From: Candidatus Hydrogenedentota bacterium
Lineage (GTDB): Bacteria > Hydrogenedentota > Hydrogenedentia > Hydrogenedentales > JAEUWI01
Direction: 5' to 3'
DNA: 32,087 nucleotides
Assembly (NCBI GenBank): GCA_024280935.1
Contig: JAJRPE010000584.1
Span: forward strand, 1-32,087
Part shown: positions 22,759 to 31,167 of the stretch, piece after piece
Numbering within the stretch: the stretch's first letter is position 1
Layout: each line of letters begins with the position of its first letter
Translations under genes and position numbers: made by a program
Notes under the pieces: generated by a model
The model's database searches: none
Told to the model about the DNA's origin: nothing
What the model saw: only the letters and a program-made list of their open reading frames with translations

Positions 22759-25017
22759 ATGTCCAGCATTGATGTGCCGCTCCAGGAAGAGACTACACAG
22801 CAGGGCCAGGGCAACCAGGGTCGTTTTCTGTGGAATGTGGTTTCAGAGCATTGGTTAATGTTGCTCATCGGCACCTTGGTTGGCGCGATAGCTTTTGGGG
22901 GCTACACGTTGCTGGCCCACACGGAGGCCCCCGTGCGCTATGGCACGTCGGCGAAACTGACAATTACCGCAGGGCGCACGGCGGTTGTTCGCTCCCTGAG
23001 AACATCTGGCGCTTCCACATCGCTATATGAGATGACGGCGGGGGATTTGCAAGCGGGCACCAGTCTGAGCGATCTTTCCGAGGAAGTGGCTCGTGGACTT
23101 ATTCAGAAGGACATCGCCGCAGGCGGGCGCTTTGGCAGTGTAGCCACACCGGACGAGTTTCGAAAGCAAGCCAACGAGATTGCAAAAAAAATCACTGTTA
23201 ATGCGCCGGATGAGCGCACCATTGAAATTCGCGTCCAGGGATGCGCCAGGGCGCAGGAAGCGGATGACATTGCCGAGTACGCGACCCGCGCCTTCCTGGA
23301 AATGAACCGCAAGGTTCATCTGGAGAAAGCGAACAAGAATCACGTGGATGCTGTCGCCATCATTCAGTCGCTACGGCAAAAGCTGGCGGAGGCGGAACAG
23401 GCCCGTCTCGCCTTCATGCAAAAGCACGGATTTCGCGCCTACGGAGACCTCGACCAGCAACTTACCAGCAAAGCGGATTCCTTGCGGGAAATAGAGACCG
23501 CCAAGGAGACGGCTCAACAAAAGTTGGCGCAGTTGGACGCGGAGCTGGCGCTGGCTGCGAAACAATTCTCCATGTCGCTGAACCAACCCAGCGACAATAT
23601 GGTAAACGGTCTCTTTTTGGATCTCGACGATCTTCTTGAAGAGAAAATGTCCCTTGCCGCTATTTATCAACCCAGTTGGCCGAGGCTGCTTGAGTTGGAG
23701 GAGGAGATCGCCGAGACGCAGGGACTCATTCTGGAGGCGGAAAAGCAAAAAGCGTCCGGTGTTCCCGGCGGCAGCGATATCTGGACGAAGCGGAAGGAGA
23801 TTTATCGTCAACAAATTGAGCTTCGTCTACAGACGACAAGCTTGGAAATCCGTGAGGCGGCCATCAGGAAAGAACGGGAGGAACTCATCCCCCGGGTCCC
23901 GGAATTGGCGAATCTGAAGCTTGATGCAGACCGACTCCGGCGTGAGGTGGATAATATTGAGCTCCGGCTGAATCAGGCGGCAGACCGGGAAATGGAAATT
24001 CGCGTCGCCATCGAACGGGGACTCGCGTCGGTGGAGCGCAAGGAATCTATTGCCCCGGCGGCGATGGTCCGGATTCCAGATGGCCCACAGGCTTGGATTA
24101 GTTTTGCCATAGGCGGGCTTATAGCGTTCGTGGTCACGTTTGGCTTTGTTATGCTCATGGAGTACAACGATACGTCCATCCGAAGTATTGAAGATGTGAA
24201 CGAATACATCGGACTGGAGGTAATCGGAACCATTCCACGCATGCGTTTCGGGCGCCCCCGGGGCGGGCGACGCCGTCGGGCCACCTATGTCAGCACGGTG
24301 GACGAGGAGCAAATCGACTCTTGTATCGTGACACAGCACGATCCAAAATCGCCTGTTTCCGAGGCGTACCGTACCCTGCGCACAAATTTCCAGTTCGCCA
24401 CGATCAAGAAAAAGCCCCGGACCGTCATGGTAACCAGCGCCGTGCCGGGTGAAGGCAAGACGACGACGGCGGTAAACCTCGCGGTAACGATGGCGGATCG
24501 CGGCATGCGTGTCCTCATTGTTGATACCGACTTGCGCCGTCCGAATGTACACCGGGTGCTTCGCATGGAGCGCGGCCCGGGTCTGGCGGATGTGCTTCGG
24601 GAGGGCTTGGAACCCAAGAGCGTGATTCGGCCAACCCGCATCGAGAACCTCTGGATCATTTCCAGTGGTCGCGTGCCGCCGAACCCGTCGGAGCTTATTG
24701 GATCCGACCACATGGCCCAGCTTATGACGCAACTGGGTGATGAATTTGACTTGGTCATCTGCGATGCGCCTTCGGTGCTTGTGGTGACCGACCCGGTGCT
24801 GCTGGCAACCCACGTGGACACGTGCATGATGGTGGTGTCAACCAACAACGCACGCCGCGAAACGGTTATTCGCGCCAAGAAGCTCTTGAGCACGGCTCAG
24901 GTGGATGTGGCCGGTGTGGTAGTAAATGGCCTTGAAACAACCCGTCGTCACTACTACTACTATTACTACTATTATGACGATGGCTCAACGGGCCGGCGTA
25001 AGTGGTACCACTTCTAG
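22759..25017 (+). CDS. Wzc-like polysaccharide co-polymerase / bacterial tyrosine autokinase
   Basis: Inner-membrane protein of 752 residues starting 3 nt after the secretin stop. One membrane helix lies near 28-50 (LMLLIGTLVGAIAFGGYTLL) and a second near 445-465 (WISFAIGGLIAFVVTFGFVM). Between them is a periplasmic chain-length domain with long coiled coils. The cytoplasmic BY-kinase domain has AYRTLRTNFQFA, Walker A SAVPGEGKTT (about 558), Walker A' VLIVDTDLRRP (about 588) and Walker B FDLVICDAPS (about 663). The C-terminus carries eight consecutive tyrosines (732-739), the autophosphorylation cluster. The family controls polymer length and export by cycles of phosphorylation. Both halves are fused, as in proteobacterial Wzc. 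A matching phosphatase (Wzb) is not in the window. Confidence 0.95.
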   Translation: MSSIDVPLQEETTQQGQGNQGRFLWNVVSEHWLMLLIGTLVGAIAFGGYTLLAHTEAPVRYGTSAKLTITAGRTAVVRSLRTSGASTSLYEMTAGDLQAGTSLSDLSEEVARGLIQKDIAAGGRFGSVATPDEFRKQANEIAKKITVNAPDERTIEIRVQGCARAQEADDIAEYATRAFLEMNRKVHLEKANKNHVDAVAIIQSLRQKLAEAEQARLAFMQKHGFRAYGDLDQQLTSKADSLREIETAKETAQQKLAQLDAELALAAKQFSMSLNQPSDNMVNGLFLDLDDLLEEKMSLAAIYQPSWPRLLELEEEIAETQGLILEAEKQKASGVPGGSDIWTKRKEIYRQQIELRLQTTSLEIREAAIRKEREELIPRVPELANLKLDADRLRREVDNIELRLNQAADREMEIRVAIERGLASVERKESIAPAAMVRIPDGPQAWISFAIGGLIAFVVTFGFVMLMEYNDTSIRSIEDVNEYIGLEVIGTIPRMRFGRPRGGRRRRATYVSTVDEEQIDSCIVTQHDPKSPVSEAYRTLRTNFQFATIKKKPRTVMVTSAVPGEGKTTTAVNLAVTMADRGMRVLIVDTDLRRPNVHRVLRMERGPGLADVLREGLEPKSVIRPTRIENLWIISSGRVPPNPSELIGSDHMAQLMTQLGDEFDLVICDAPSVLVVTDPVLLATHVDTCMMVVSTNNARRETVIRAKKLLSTAQVDVAGVVVNGLETTRRHYYYYYYYYDDGSTGRRKWYHF
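24952..24975 (+). repeat. TAC/TAT codon run encoding eight tyrosines
   Basis: Eight tyrosine codons in a row (five TAC, three TAT) within the kinase gene near its 3' end. Gain or loss of whole triplets by slippage would change the number of phosphorylation sites without breaking the frame. Confidence 0.9.
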
Positions 25018-25474
25018 CCGCTGCAAAAGATACTACCCTTCGTCCGGGATCTTGCCCGGAAGAAATGGTGCCTGTGGTGCAGCGAGCGAAACCGCATATA
25101 ATCGTTGTAGCCATGTCGCATGAGCAACCGCCCCGAAGGGGCTCAACAGGTTAGCCCAGGGCAACGCCCTGGGTCAGAAGGTAGAAATACTTAACAGCCC
25201 TGAAAGGGCGACACAGTGGCCGTGATGTGCTTCTATTGCGCCCTTTCAGGGCTTTGTTTTTCTAGTTCCTTTTTCCCAGGGCGTTGCCCTGGGCTAACCT
25301 GTTGAGGCCTTTCAGGCCGAAAACGACATCGAGAACTCATAATCTATTGTCGATAGCAGGCCCCAAAGGGCCTAAGTAGCCGGGCACCGTCATTTTTTTG
25401 CGCTGACCATTGCGCTCCAACGTGTCTTTTTGTTTTCTCGACCATATCAATAACGGAAGCATTAAAGGAAGCAT
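25018..25474. other. 457-bp gap inside the EPS operon
   Basis: The gap separates the kinase and polymerase genes, unlike the 2-55 nt gaps earlier in the operon. It contains the nested inverted repeat at 25142-25306, a short TCCGGG/CCCGGA hairpin just after the kinase gene, and GGCCC/GGGCC hairpins after the repeat. No gene is seen. A separate promoter for the polymerase gene may exist but none is convincing. Confidence 0.6.
25142..25306. repeat. Nested inverted-repeat element, 32-bp perfect outer arms
   Basis: The outer arms (CTCAACAGGTTAGCCCAGGG... and its exact inverse, 32 bp each) enclose a second perfect pair of 15 bp (AGCCCTGAAAGGGCG at 25196-25210 and CGCCCTTTCAGGGCT at 25239-25253). 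Each outer arm also holds its own palindrome (CCCAGGGCAACGCCCTGGG). The transcript could fold as one long cruciform-like hairpin. It looks like a palindromic extragenic element rather than a simple terminator. Confidence 0.85.
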
Positions 25475-27001
25475 ATGGCATTTTTCCGATCAGAACGCGG
25501 TATCGGTCGTGGTGAAGTCGCCGAAAGCCAGATGGAAGTTCCGATCTTTGCGGCGTTCATGCTGCTTTCCAGCGTGGCGTTGGTGACGCAGCACCTCGTT
25601 CTGGGTAACAACAATCTGACGGCGGCCCTCTCTGTCAGCATGGTTGTTTTTGGGTTTACGGTGGTGCGGGTGGAAGTGGGGATCTTCGTATTGCTGGTCG
25701 CCATGTTGCTGTCACCGGAAATCGAATTGCGGGCGGCTGCGGGCGGGGACCGCAGCCTCAATATTCGCTATGGCGATCTATTGGTTATCGTTATTTTCCT
25801 GGGTGTCATGGTGAAGCTCGTGTTTGAAGGGCGACTCAGGCTCTGGCAGCCCAGCCCCATCAATGCGGGTATCGCCACCTACTATGCCGTATGCATAATC
25901 TCCACCATCCTGGCCTATGAGCGAGGCTTGCCGGCATGGGATAAACGAACCGCCTTCTTCGTTATGCTGAAGATGTTGGAGTTTTATCTCATCTTTTTCA
26001 TGGTGGCCCATTCCGTGCGCACCTCGAAGGACATACGAATACCCCTGGTATTGTTCTTCATGGTGATGTTGATCGTAAGTTGCTATGGCATCTATTCCAT
26101 CGGCACGACCCCCCGGGTGAGTGCGCCCTTTGAGAAAGGGGGCACCGAACCCAACACCTTGGGTGGATATTTGGTCATATGTCTTTGCGTGGCCTTGGGA
26201 CTGATGCTGCAGGCGCGCCGATTCCGCATGAAGTTGCTCTTTTTTGCCATTATTTTAACTGGATTTATTCCTCTGCTATACACCCTTTCCCGGGCATCCT
26301 ATATGGCGCTGCTGGTGGGATTCACCGTAATCGCGCTCATGAGCCGTAAGTATTTTATCCTGGTGGCGCTGGCGTTGGTCTTGCTCTTCTCGACACTCAT
26401 TATGCCCGAGGCCGTGATTGAGCGCGTGGCATTCACAATTCAGGAAGAGGACGGTCGCGATCTGGTGGTCGCGGGGCGCGATTTGGGCGTGAACGTGGAT
26501 AAATCGACCTACGAGCGGATACATGTATGGCGAAAGGTGGGGTTTATCCTCAGCCTTGGCCCGCAGTTCTTATTCTTCGGCGGGGGGATATCCTGGGAAT
26601 CGGTGCTGGACAGCCAATACGCGCGCGTGCTGCTGGAAACCGGCATCATGGGGTTTATGGCATTCTTTTTCCTCCAGATTCAGGTGCTGAAAACGACCCG
26701 GCAGGCCTATCGCTGGACCGAGAACTGGATGGCCCGTGGTATTGCGCTGGGAATGTTCGGCGCGACTATGGCGCTTGTTGTTCACTCCTTTGGGACGATA
26801 TCATTCCTGATCGTCCGAATCATGGAACCCTATTGGTTTCTTATCGCGCTCACGGTGTCGATACGAAACGAGGCACTTTTTTTGCATCGGCAGCGCTATC
26901 TGGCGCAAAAGAAGACCCGAGTCGCGGCCCGGAAAGCGCTGCAGCCTGGTGACGAGGCAGCCCAAGGTGGCGTGGAGGGCGGCATGCCCGCTGTGACCTA
27001 G
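25475..27001 (+). CDS. O-antigen ligase / Wzy-type polymerase family membrane protein
   Basis: Polytopic inner-membrane protein of 508 residues with about 11-12 hydrophobic helices. Around residues 245-305 it shows the Wzy_C-type region, with LLYTLSRASYMALLVG followed by closely spaced helices. A large periplasmic loop follows (VIERVAFTIQEEDGRDLVVAGRD ... STYERIHVWRKV). The family polymerises or ligates lipid-linked oligosaccharide units at the periplasmic face. Next to the Wzc-like kinase a polymerase (Wzy) role is the more likely. AAAGGAAG precedes the ATG at 25475. The cytoplasmic tail is basic and then Gly/Ala-rich. No flippase or priming glycosyltransferase is in the window. Confidence 0.9.
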   Translation: MAFFRSERGIGRGEVAESQMEVPIFAAFMLLSSVALVTQHLVLGNNNLTAALSVSMVVFGFTVVRVEVGIFVLLVAMLLSPEIELRAAAGGDRSLNIRYGDLLVIVIFLGVMVKLVFEGRLRLWQPSPINAGIATYYAVCIISTILAYERGLPAWDKRTAFFVMLKMLEFYLIFFMVAHSVRTSKDIRIPLVLFFMVMLIVSCYGIYSIGTTPRVSAPFEKGGTEPNTLGGYLVICLCVALGLMLQARRFRMKLLFFAIILTGFIPLLYTLSRASYMALLVGFTVIALMSRKYFILVALALVLLFSTLIMPEAVIERVAFTIQEEDGRDLVVAGRDLGVNVDKSTYERIHVWRKVGFILSLGPQFLFFGGGISWESVLDSQYARVLLETGIMGFMAFFFLQIQVLKTTRQAYRWTENWMARGIALGMFGATMALVVHSFGTISFLIVRIMEPYWFLIALTVSIRNEALFLHRQRYLAQKKTRVAARKALQPGDEAAQGGVEGGMPAVT

Positions 27002-27034
27002 ATGAGACACCGTGGGAGATGAGACACCGTGGGA
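27001..27034. repeat. Perfect 17-bp tandem duplication between convergent genes
   Basis: GATGAGACACCGTGGGA occurs twice in a row, starting at the last base of the polymerase stop codon and ending just before the PilT gene stop. No terminator is seen between these convergent genes. Confidence 0.85.
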
Positions 27035-27035
27035 G

Positions 27036-28544
27036 CTAGTGAGCGGTGACCATGCTCTCAAGCCGTGGAACAGCGTAGGTCCCCATGCGGATCTGGTCGA
27101 ACATACTCGCATCTGTCGAATACTCCTGCGCGTGTTCCAAGTCGATCATACGCTGCGTAAATAAATCGTACAGGTAGTGCTCGAAGAGGAAGGAGTGGGA
27201 CACGGTCTGCTGCATGCCGATGCGTATAGAATCGGTGCTGCCTTCCATGACCCCGTCCGCAATGGCTTTTATGTCGTTGAGCATCATCTCCAGGGCGGGT
27301 ATGCGGCCCCCACCAATCTTCGGGACGAGGCGCTGGCAGATGACGCACTGGAGGCAATCCCGCAATTGCAGCTTTACGAGATCCCGTTCCACGGGGTCGA
27401 AGAAGCTGATAACGCGGTTGACGACTTCGGCGGCCGTGTTGGCGTGGAGGGTACTGATCACCAGGTGCCCCGTGGCCGCAGCGTTGATGGCCGAGCGAAT
27501 GGTATCCGGGTCGCGCATTTCACCGATGAGAATGACATCGGGATCGTGGCGCAACGCGCCCGTGACCGCGTCTCCAAATGATCGTACGTCCATACCCAGA
27601 TTGCGCTGGGATACGATGGATTTTTTGTTGATGTGGACGAACTCAATGGGGTTTTCAATGGTGAGGATATGGCTTGAACGGGTCGAGTTGATCCAGTCGA
27701 TCAGTGCGGCCACCGTGGTGGTCTTTCCGCTGCCCGTCATGCCCGTAACAAGAAGTAGGCCCCGGTGCAACTCGGCCAGTTTGACCATGGTGTCTTTTGG
27801 CACATGAAGGTCTTCAAAACTTGGGATAGTCTCGGGGAGAAATCGGAAGGTGCAGTGGGGCGCGCCTGATTTCATGAAGGCGGAAACGCGCGAATAGCCG
27901 AGTCCCGCTTGGTGGTAATTGAAGCTGGTTTGCTTATCCTCCTGAAACTCCTCCCACGCGCTGTCCAGGCAAACTTCTTCGATGAGGGCCATTATCTGGA
28001 CGGCAGACAGGGGGCCAAGCAATTCGGAAGGGCGGGTTTCGCCATCGATGCGAAATACCGGGCTGACACCTGGGGAAAGGTGTACGTCGCTCGCCTTGTA
28101 CTGGACCATGGCTTTGAACAGCAGTTCCACGCTGATGTGATCGATGCTGTACTTGCCGCCTTCGGCACGCCACACTTCCGGGAGGGTCACGGAGGCGGAA
28201 AAGGCGTCGACCGCTTTCAGGGCCTTGTTAACAGAGGCGGCGTCCTTCGGCGCGAAGGTGAAGCGCGCAACGCCATTTTCTTCCCGGCGCACGCTACAGT
28301 GTGGCGCGAGTTCTTCCGCTTTGGCAAGCAGCGCCGCAAGGTCGGGCCAGTCCTCTGGAAGGTTGACGACGAAGTGTGCAAATGGCGCGTCGAAATCAGC
28401 ACGCTCGGCCTCGAAAGAGAATCCGCCGCTCCAGGCATGTATGCGCCGCGGAATGCCTTCGGTTCTGAGAAGGTGCTTTTCCAGAAGACCGATTACGGAG
28501 CGGAGCGAGCACTCGGCTCCCGTACCCATTAAGAAGACTGCCAC
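27036..28544 (-). CDS. PilT-like type IV pilus ATPase with an N-terminal extension
   Basis: Secretion-type ATPase of 502 residues. The core from about 145 on is PilT/PilU-like: KASDVHLSPGVSPVFRIDG, Walker A GMTGSGKTTT (about 266-275), RTIENP-type ILTIENPIEF, Walker B DVILIGEMRDPDT (about 333) and the His box ISTLHANTA (about 360). PilT hexamers drive pilus retraction at the inner membrane. Standard PilT has about 350 residues; here 145 extra residues at the N-terminus show no recognised domain, and the AIRNLIRE motif of classical PilT is not evident. The GTG start at 28544 has a near-perfect GGAGGT 6 nt upstream. No other pilus genes are in the window. It converges on the EPS operon. Confidence 0.9.
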   Translation of the reverse strand: MAVFLMGTGAECSLRSVIGLLEKHLLRTEGIPRRIHAWSGGFSFEAERADFDAPFAHFVVNLPEDWPDLAALLAKAEELAPHCSVRREENGVARFTFAPKDAASVNKALKAVDAFSASVTLPEVWRAEGGKYSIDHISVELLFKAMVQYKASDVHLSPGVSPVFRIDGETRPSELLGPLSAVQIMALIEEVCLDSAWEEFQEDKQTSFNYHQAGLGYSRVSAFMKSGAPHCTFRFLPETIPSFEDLHVPKDTMVKLAELHRGLLLVTGMTGSGKTTTVAALIDWINSTRSSHILTIENPIEFVHINKKSIVSQRNLGMDVRSFGDAVTGALRHDPDVILIGEMRDPDTIRSAINAAATGHLVISTLHANTAAEVVNRVISFFDPVERDLVKLQLRDCLQCVICQRLVPKIGGGRIPALEMMLNDIKAIADGVMEGSTDSIRIGMQQTVSHSFLFEHYLYDLFTQRMIDLEHAQEYSTDASMFDQIRMGTYAVPRLESMVTAH

Positions 28545-28828
28545 GATGGTACCTCCTTCCAGAGAGTTGCGTGCGCGGGGAAACTTCCCCCTCTCAGTAG
28601 GATAGCGATTCTAGCGGGAGTATGCAACGCAGTGCCTGTTTGCGCCGAAATCGGTTGCTCCCGTATACTAATCGCTCTTTTGACGGCTCGCCGAATGCCG
28701 TCGTGTACGCGATTTGCGCACCTCTTTCTCCAAATCGACGCAGTGTGCGATTGCCTTCTTAACGAATGCTCCGCGCATTCGTATCGACTGGAAATGCAAT
28801 CGTCTGTCAACCAGCTACGAGGAATACC

Positions 28829-30226
28829 ATGGCTAGCAAGGTCATCGAAGTCACGAGTCCATTCACGGAAGAAGTAGTCCACCGCGCAGAGGCGATTTCG
28901 GCGGATGCCGTGGACATAGTCGTGTCGCGGGCACGCGTCGCCTATCAACATTGGCGTGCCACGCCCCTGGTCACACGCAAGGCCCTTTGTGAGCGGGTCG
29001 TCGCCTGGTTTGAGGCGAACCAGGAAAGAATTGCCGAGGATATCACGCGCCAAATGGGAAAGCCCCTCGGGCAAGCTCGGGGCGAGGTTGGTGGCCTGAT
29101 GGAACGCGCCAACCACATGATTGCTATCGCCGATGAGACCCTGGCCGATGATGCCGTCGCGGAAAAAGAGGGTTTTACGCGCTATATCCGTCATGAACCC
29201 TTGGGCGTTGTCCTCGATATTGCGGCGTGGAACTACCCGTTGCTTATCGCGGTGAACGTGGTGATTCCAGCGGTGTTGGCGGGCAATTCGGTTATCGTGA
29301 AACACTCCAGCAAAACCCCCCTGTGTGCGACGGCCTTTGAAGATGCCTTCCGCGCGTCGGATGGGCCCGAACATCTGGTTCAGGCCGTTGCGGCGGATCA
29401 TGGGGTTACAGAATTGCTCATCAAGCATGAAGGCGTGGATCATGTGTCTTTCACCGGCTCAGTATCCGGCGGCCGCCAGGTCAACCGGAGTGCGTCTGAT
29501 CGATTTATCGAGGTGGGCCTGGAATTGGGCGGCAAAGACCCGGCTTATGTTTGCGCGGATGCGGATTTTGACTGGGCGGTTGGGAACTGCGTGGATGGCG
29601 CGTTTTACAACGCGGGCCAGTCCTGTTGTGCGGTGGAGCGCATCTATGTCGAGGCACCGATCTACGACAAGTTCGTGGAAGCCTACGCCGCGAAGGCGCG
29701 GGACTATGTGGTGGGCGATCCCATGGACGATAAAACGAGCATGGGGCCTTTGGCCTCCAAGGGTGCCATCGACTTTTTGAAGAAGCAGGTTGCCGATGCC
29801 GTGTCTGCGGGCGCTCGCTTGGTGGTTTCGCCCGACGAATTCACCACACCGGACAAGGGTTATTTTCTGGCACCGGCGGTCGTAGCCGATGCCCCCCAGG
29901 ATTGCTCCCTGATGCAGGAGGAGAGCTTTGGGCCGGTTATCGGTATCACGAAGGTGTCGAGCGACGAAGAGGCCATTCGCTACATGAACGACAGCCCCTA
30001 CGGTTTGACGGCCTCCATCTGGACCAGCGATACCGAGCGGGCCATTCGTATCGGCGAGCAGGTCGAGACGGGCACCTTCTTTATGAACCGGTGCGATTGC
30101 CTGGACCCGGCGCTGCCTTGGTGTGGCGTGAAGGACACAGGCCGTGGCGCGACGCTTTCGGCCTATGGGTTGCTGGGCTTCACCCGCCTGAAAAGCATGC
30201 ACTTGCGCACGGAGATTCCGACATAG
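28829..30226 (+). CDS. NAD(P)-dependent aldehyde dehydrogenase (succinate-semialdehyde dehydrogenase-like)
   Basis: Cytoplasmic oxidoreductase of 465 residues that oxidises an aldehyde to its acid. Family motifs present: the cofactor-binding WNYPLLIAVNVVIPAVLAGNSV, FTGSVSGGRQV, the general base in LELGGKDPAYV (about 231), the catalytic Cys in NAGQSCCAVERIYV (about 263), EESFGPV and the C-terminal SPYGLTASIWT. The closest type appears to be the SSADH/GabD-like group; the substrate is not certain. The ATG at 28829, with GAGGA upstream, fits family length; the track's start at 28766 adds 21 residues without similarity. It is monocistronic, ending with a strong terminator. Confidence 0.93.
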   Translation: MASKVIEVTSPFTEEVVHRAEAISADAVDIVVSRARVAYQHWRATPLVTRKALCERVVAWFEANQERIAEDITRQMGKPLGQARGEVGGLMERANHMIAIADETLADDAVAEKEGFTRYIRHEPLGVVLDIAAWNYPLLIAVNVVIPAVLAGNSVIVKHSSKTPLCATAFEDAFRASDGPEHLVQAVAADHGVTELLIKHEGVDHVSFTGSVSGGRQVNRSASDRFIEVGLELGGKDPAYVCADADFDWAVGNCVDGAFYNAGQSCCAVERIYVEAPIYDKFVEAYAAKARDYVVGDPMDDKTSMGPLASKGAIDFLKKQVADAVSAGARLVVSPDEFTTPDKGYFLAPAVVADAPQDCSLMQEESFGPVIGITKVSSDEEAIRYMNDSPYGLTASIWTSDTERAIRIGEQVETGTFFMNRCDCLDPALPWCGVKDTGRGATLSAYGLLGFTRLKSMHLRTEIPT

Positions 30227-30253
30227 GCATTGGTGTCACGAGATAGAGCAATT

Positions 30254-30286
30254 AAGCCCGCCGGAACATTTTTCGGCGGGCTTTTT
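30254..30286 (+). terminator. Intrinsic terminator of the aldehyde dehydrogenase gene
   Basis: A 10-bp perfect stem (AAGCCCGCCG / CGGCGGGCTT) with a 10-nt loop, followed by a run of T on the plus strand. It lies about 30 nt after the stop. Confidence 0.9.
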
Positions 30287-30334
30287 GGCATTAGTGGGCA
30301 CCTACACCAAAATCACGCTTGACTCGGAATGAGT

Positions 30335-30730
30335 TCAATGGCCGATCTGAAAGGTTGTCACCGGATATTGCTTAATTGCACGATCAACGGTCATTAGTGT
30401 GAGATCGTATTCCAGAGCTTGGCAAATTAACATTCGGTCGAAAGGATCACGATGCAGATCGGGCAGTTTTGCCAAATGGCGCACCTCAGCCTCATCGACG
30501 GGCAAGGGGGAAATGGCATGTCGCTGGCGTTGGAATGGGAGGTATTCTTCCGGTGGATGGGGTAGGGGAAGCTTTCCAAGGCGGTGCTTCACCAGGCATT
30601 CCCATAAGGATACGGAACTCAGGAATACTTGGTTTTCTGGTTGGCGGATGGCCCGTTCAGCGTCAGGGTCCAAACGACGATCCTTAGTGATGTACCAGAG
30701 GAATATATGGGTATCGAGCAGTAGCTTCAC
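30335..30730 (-). CDS. PIN-domain toxin, VapC-like
   Basis: Protein of 131 residues with the PIN nuclease pattern: LLLDTHIFLW (Asp6), SLWECLVKH (Glu44), HRDPFDRMLICQA (Asp95, Asp98) and LMTVDRAI (Asp116), the acidic residues that bind Mg2+ in VapC RNases. The family cleaves tRNA or rRNA and is neutralised by its antitoxin. It starts at GTG inside the antitoxin stop (GTGA overlap), so synthesis is likely coupled to the antitoxin. All catalytic acids are present, so it looks functional. The RNA target is unknown. Confidence 0.92.
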   Translation of the reverse strand: MKLLLDTHIFLWYITKDRRLDPDAERAIRQPENQVFLSSVSLWECLVKHRLGKLPLPHPPEEYLPFQRQRHAISPLPVDEAEVRHLAKLPDLHRDPFDRMLICQALEYDLTLMTVDRAIKQYPVTTFQIGH

Positions 30731-30936
30731 GCTTCGAATTCCCGAAGCACGGATTTTGGAAGGGGCGCATCAAAGTCCTTTGGAACAGCGAACTCCCCCT
30801 GGCATAAGCCAACCGGGCGTACATCGGACAGTCGTTCAGGTCGTTGCTTGATGAATTCCACAAAGTTAATGACTTCGGCTCGACGTTCTGGCGGAAGCGT
30901 CTGTATCGCGTTGAGTAGCTGCGCGTCGATGTCCAT
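30727..30936 (-). CDS. Antitoxin of the PIN toxin (DUF2281/VapB-like)
   Basis: Small protein of 69 residues upstream of, and overlapping, the toxin gene. It has the pattern LPPERRAEVINFVEFIKQR followed by a linker and CQGEFAVPKDFDAPLPKSVLREFEA, which is characteristic of the DUF2281-type antitoxins that pair with PIN toxins. The N-terminal half probably forms a helical dimerisation or DNA-contact part and the C-terminal half wraps the toxin. The ATG is preceded by TTTGGAGGTG, an excellent ribosome site, which fits antitoxin being made in excess over a GTG-started toxin. Autoregulation is typical but no operator was identified. Confidence 0.85.
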   Translation of the reverse strand: MDIDAQLLNAIQTLPPERRAEVINFVEFIKQRPERLSDVRPVGLCQGEFAVPKDFDAPLPKSVLREFEA

Positions 30937-31167
30937 GTCTCACCTCCAAATGTAGTTGTCCCAAGTGGCAGGGTTGCAACCGAGATCTACGGATCCTGCC
31001 TCTCGCCGCCCGAGGCGCTTCTCGTTTCGGACGTACTACCCTATCAAGGCACAAAAGTTTGACCCTGTACTTCTTTGTTCGGACAGCTTTGAGCTAATGA
31101 TAACACGACTTGTGTTTACTGTCGAATGAAGTGCTTTTTATTGAATTTTTCGGGTTGGGGCGTTAGC

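Noticed and set aside
25142-25306. Palindrome-rich stretch considered as a CRISPR array
   Set aside because: The repeats are inverted and nested, not direct and regularly spaced; there are no spacers and no cas genes.
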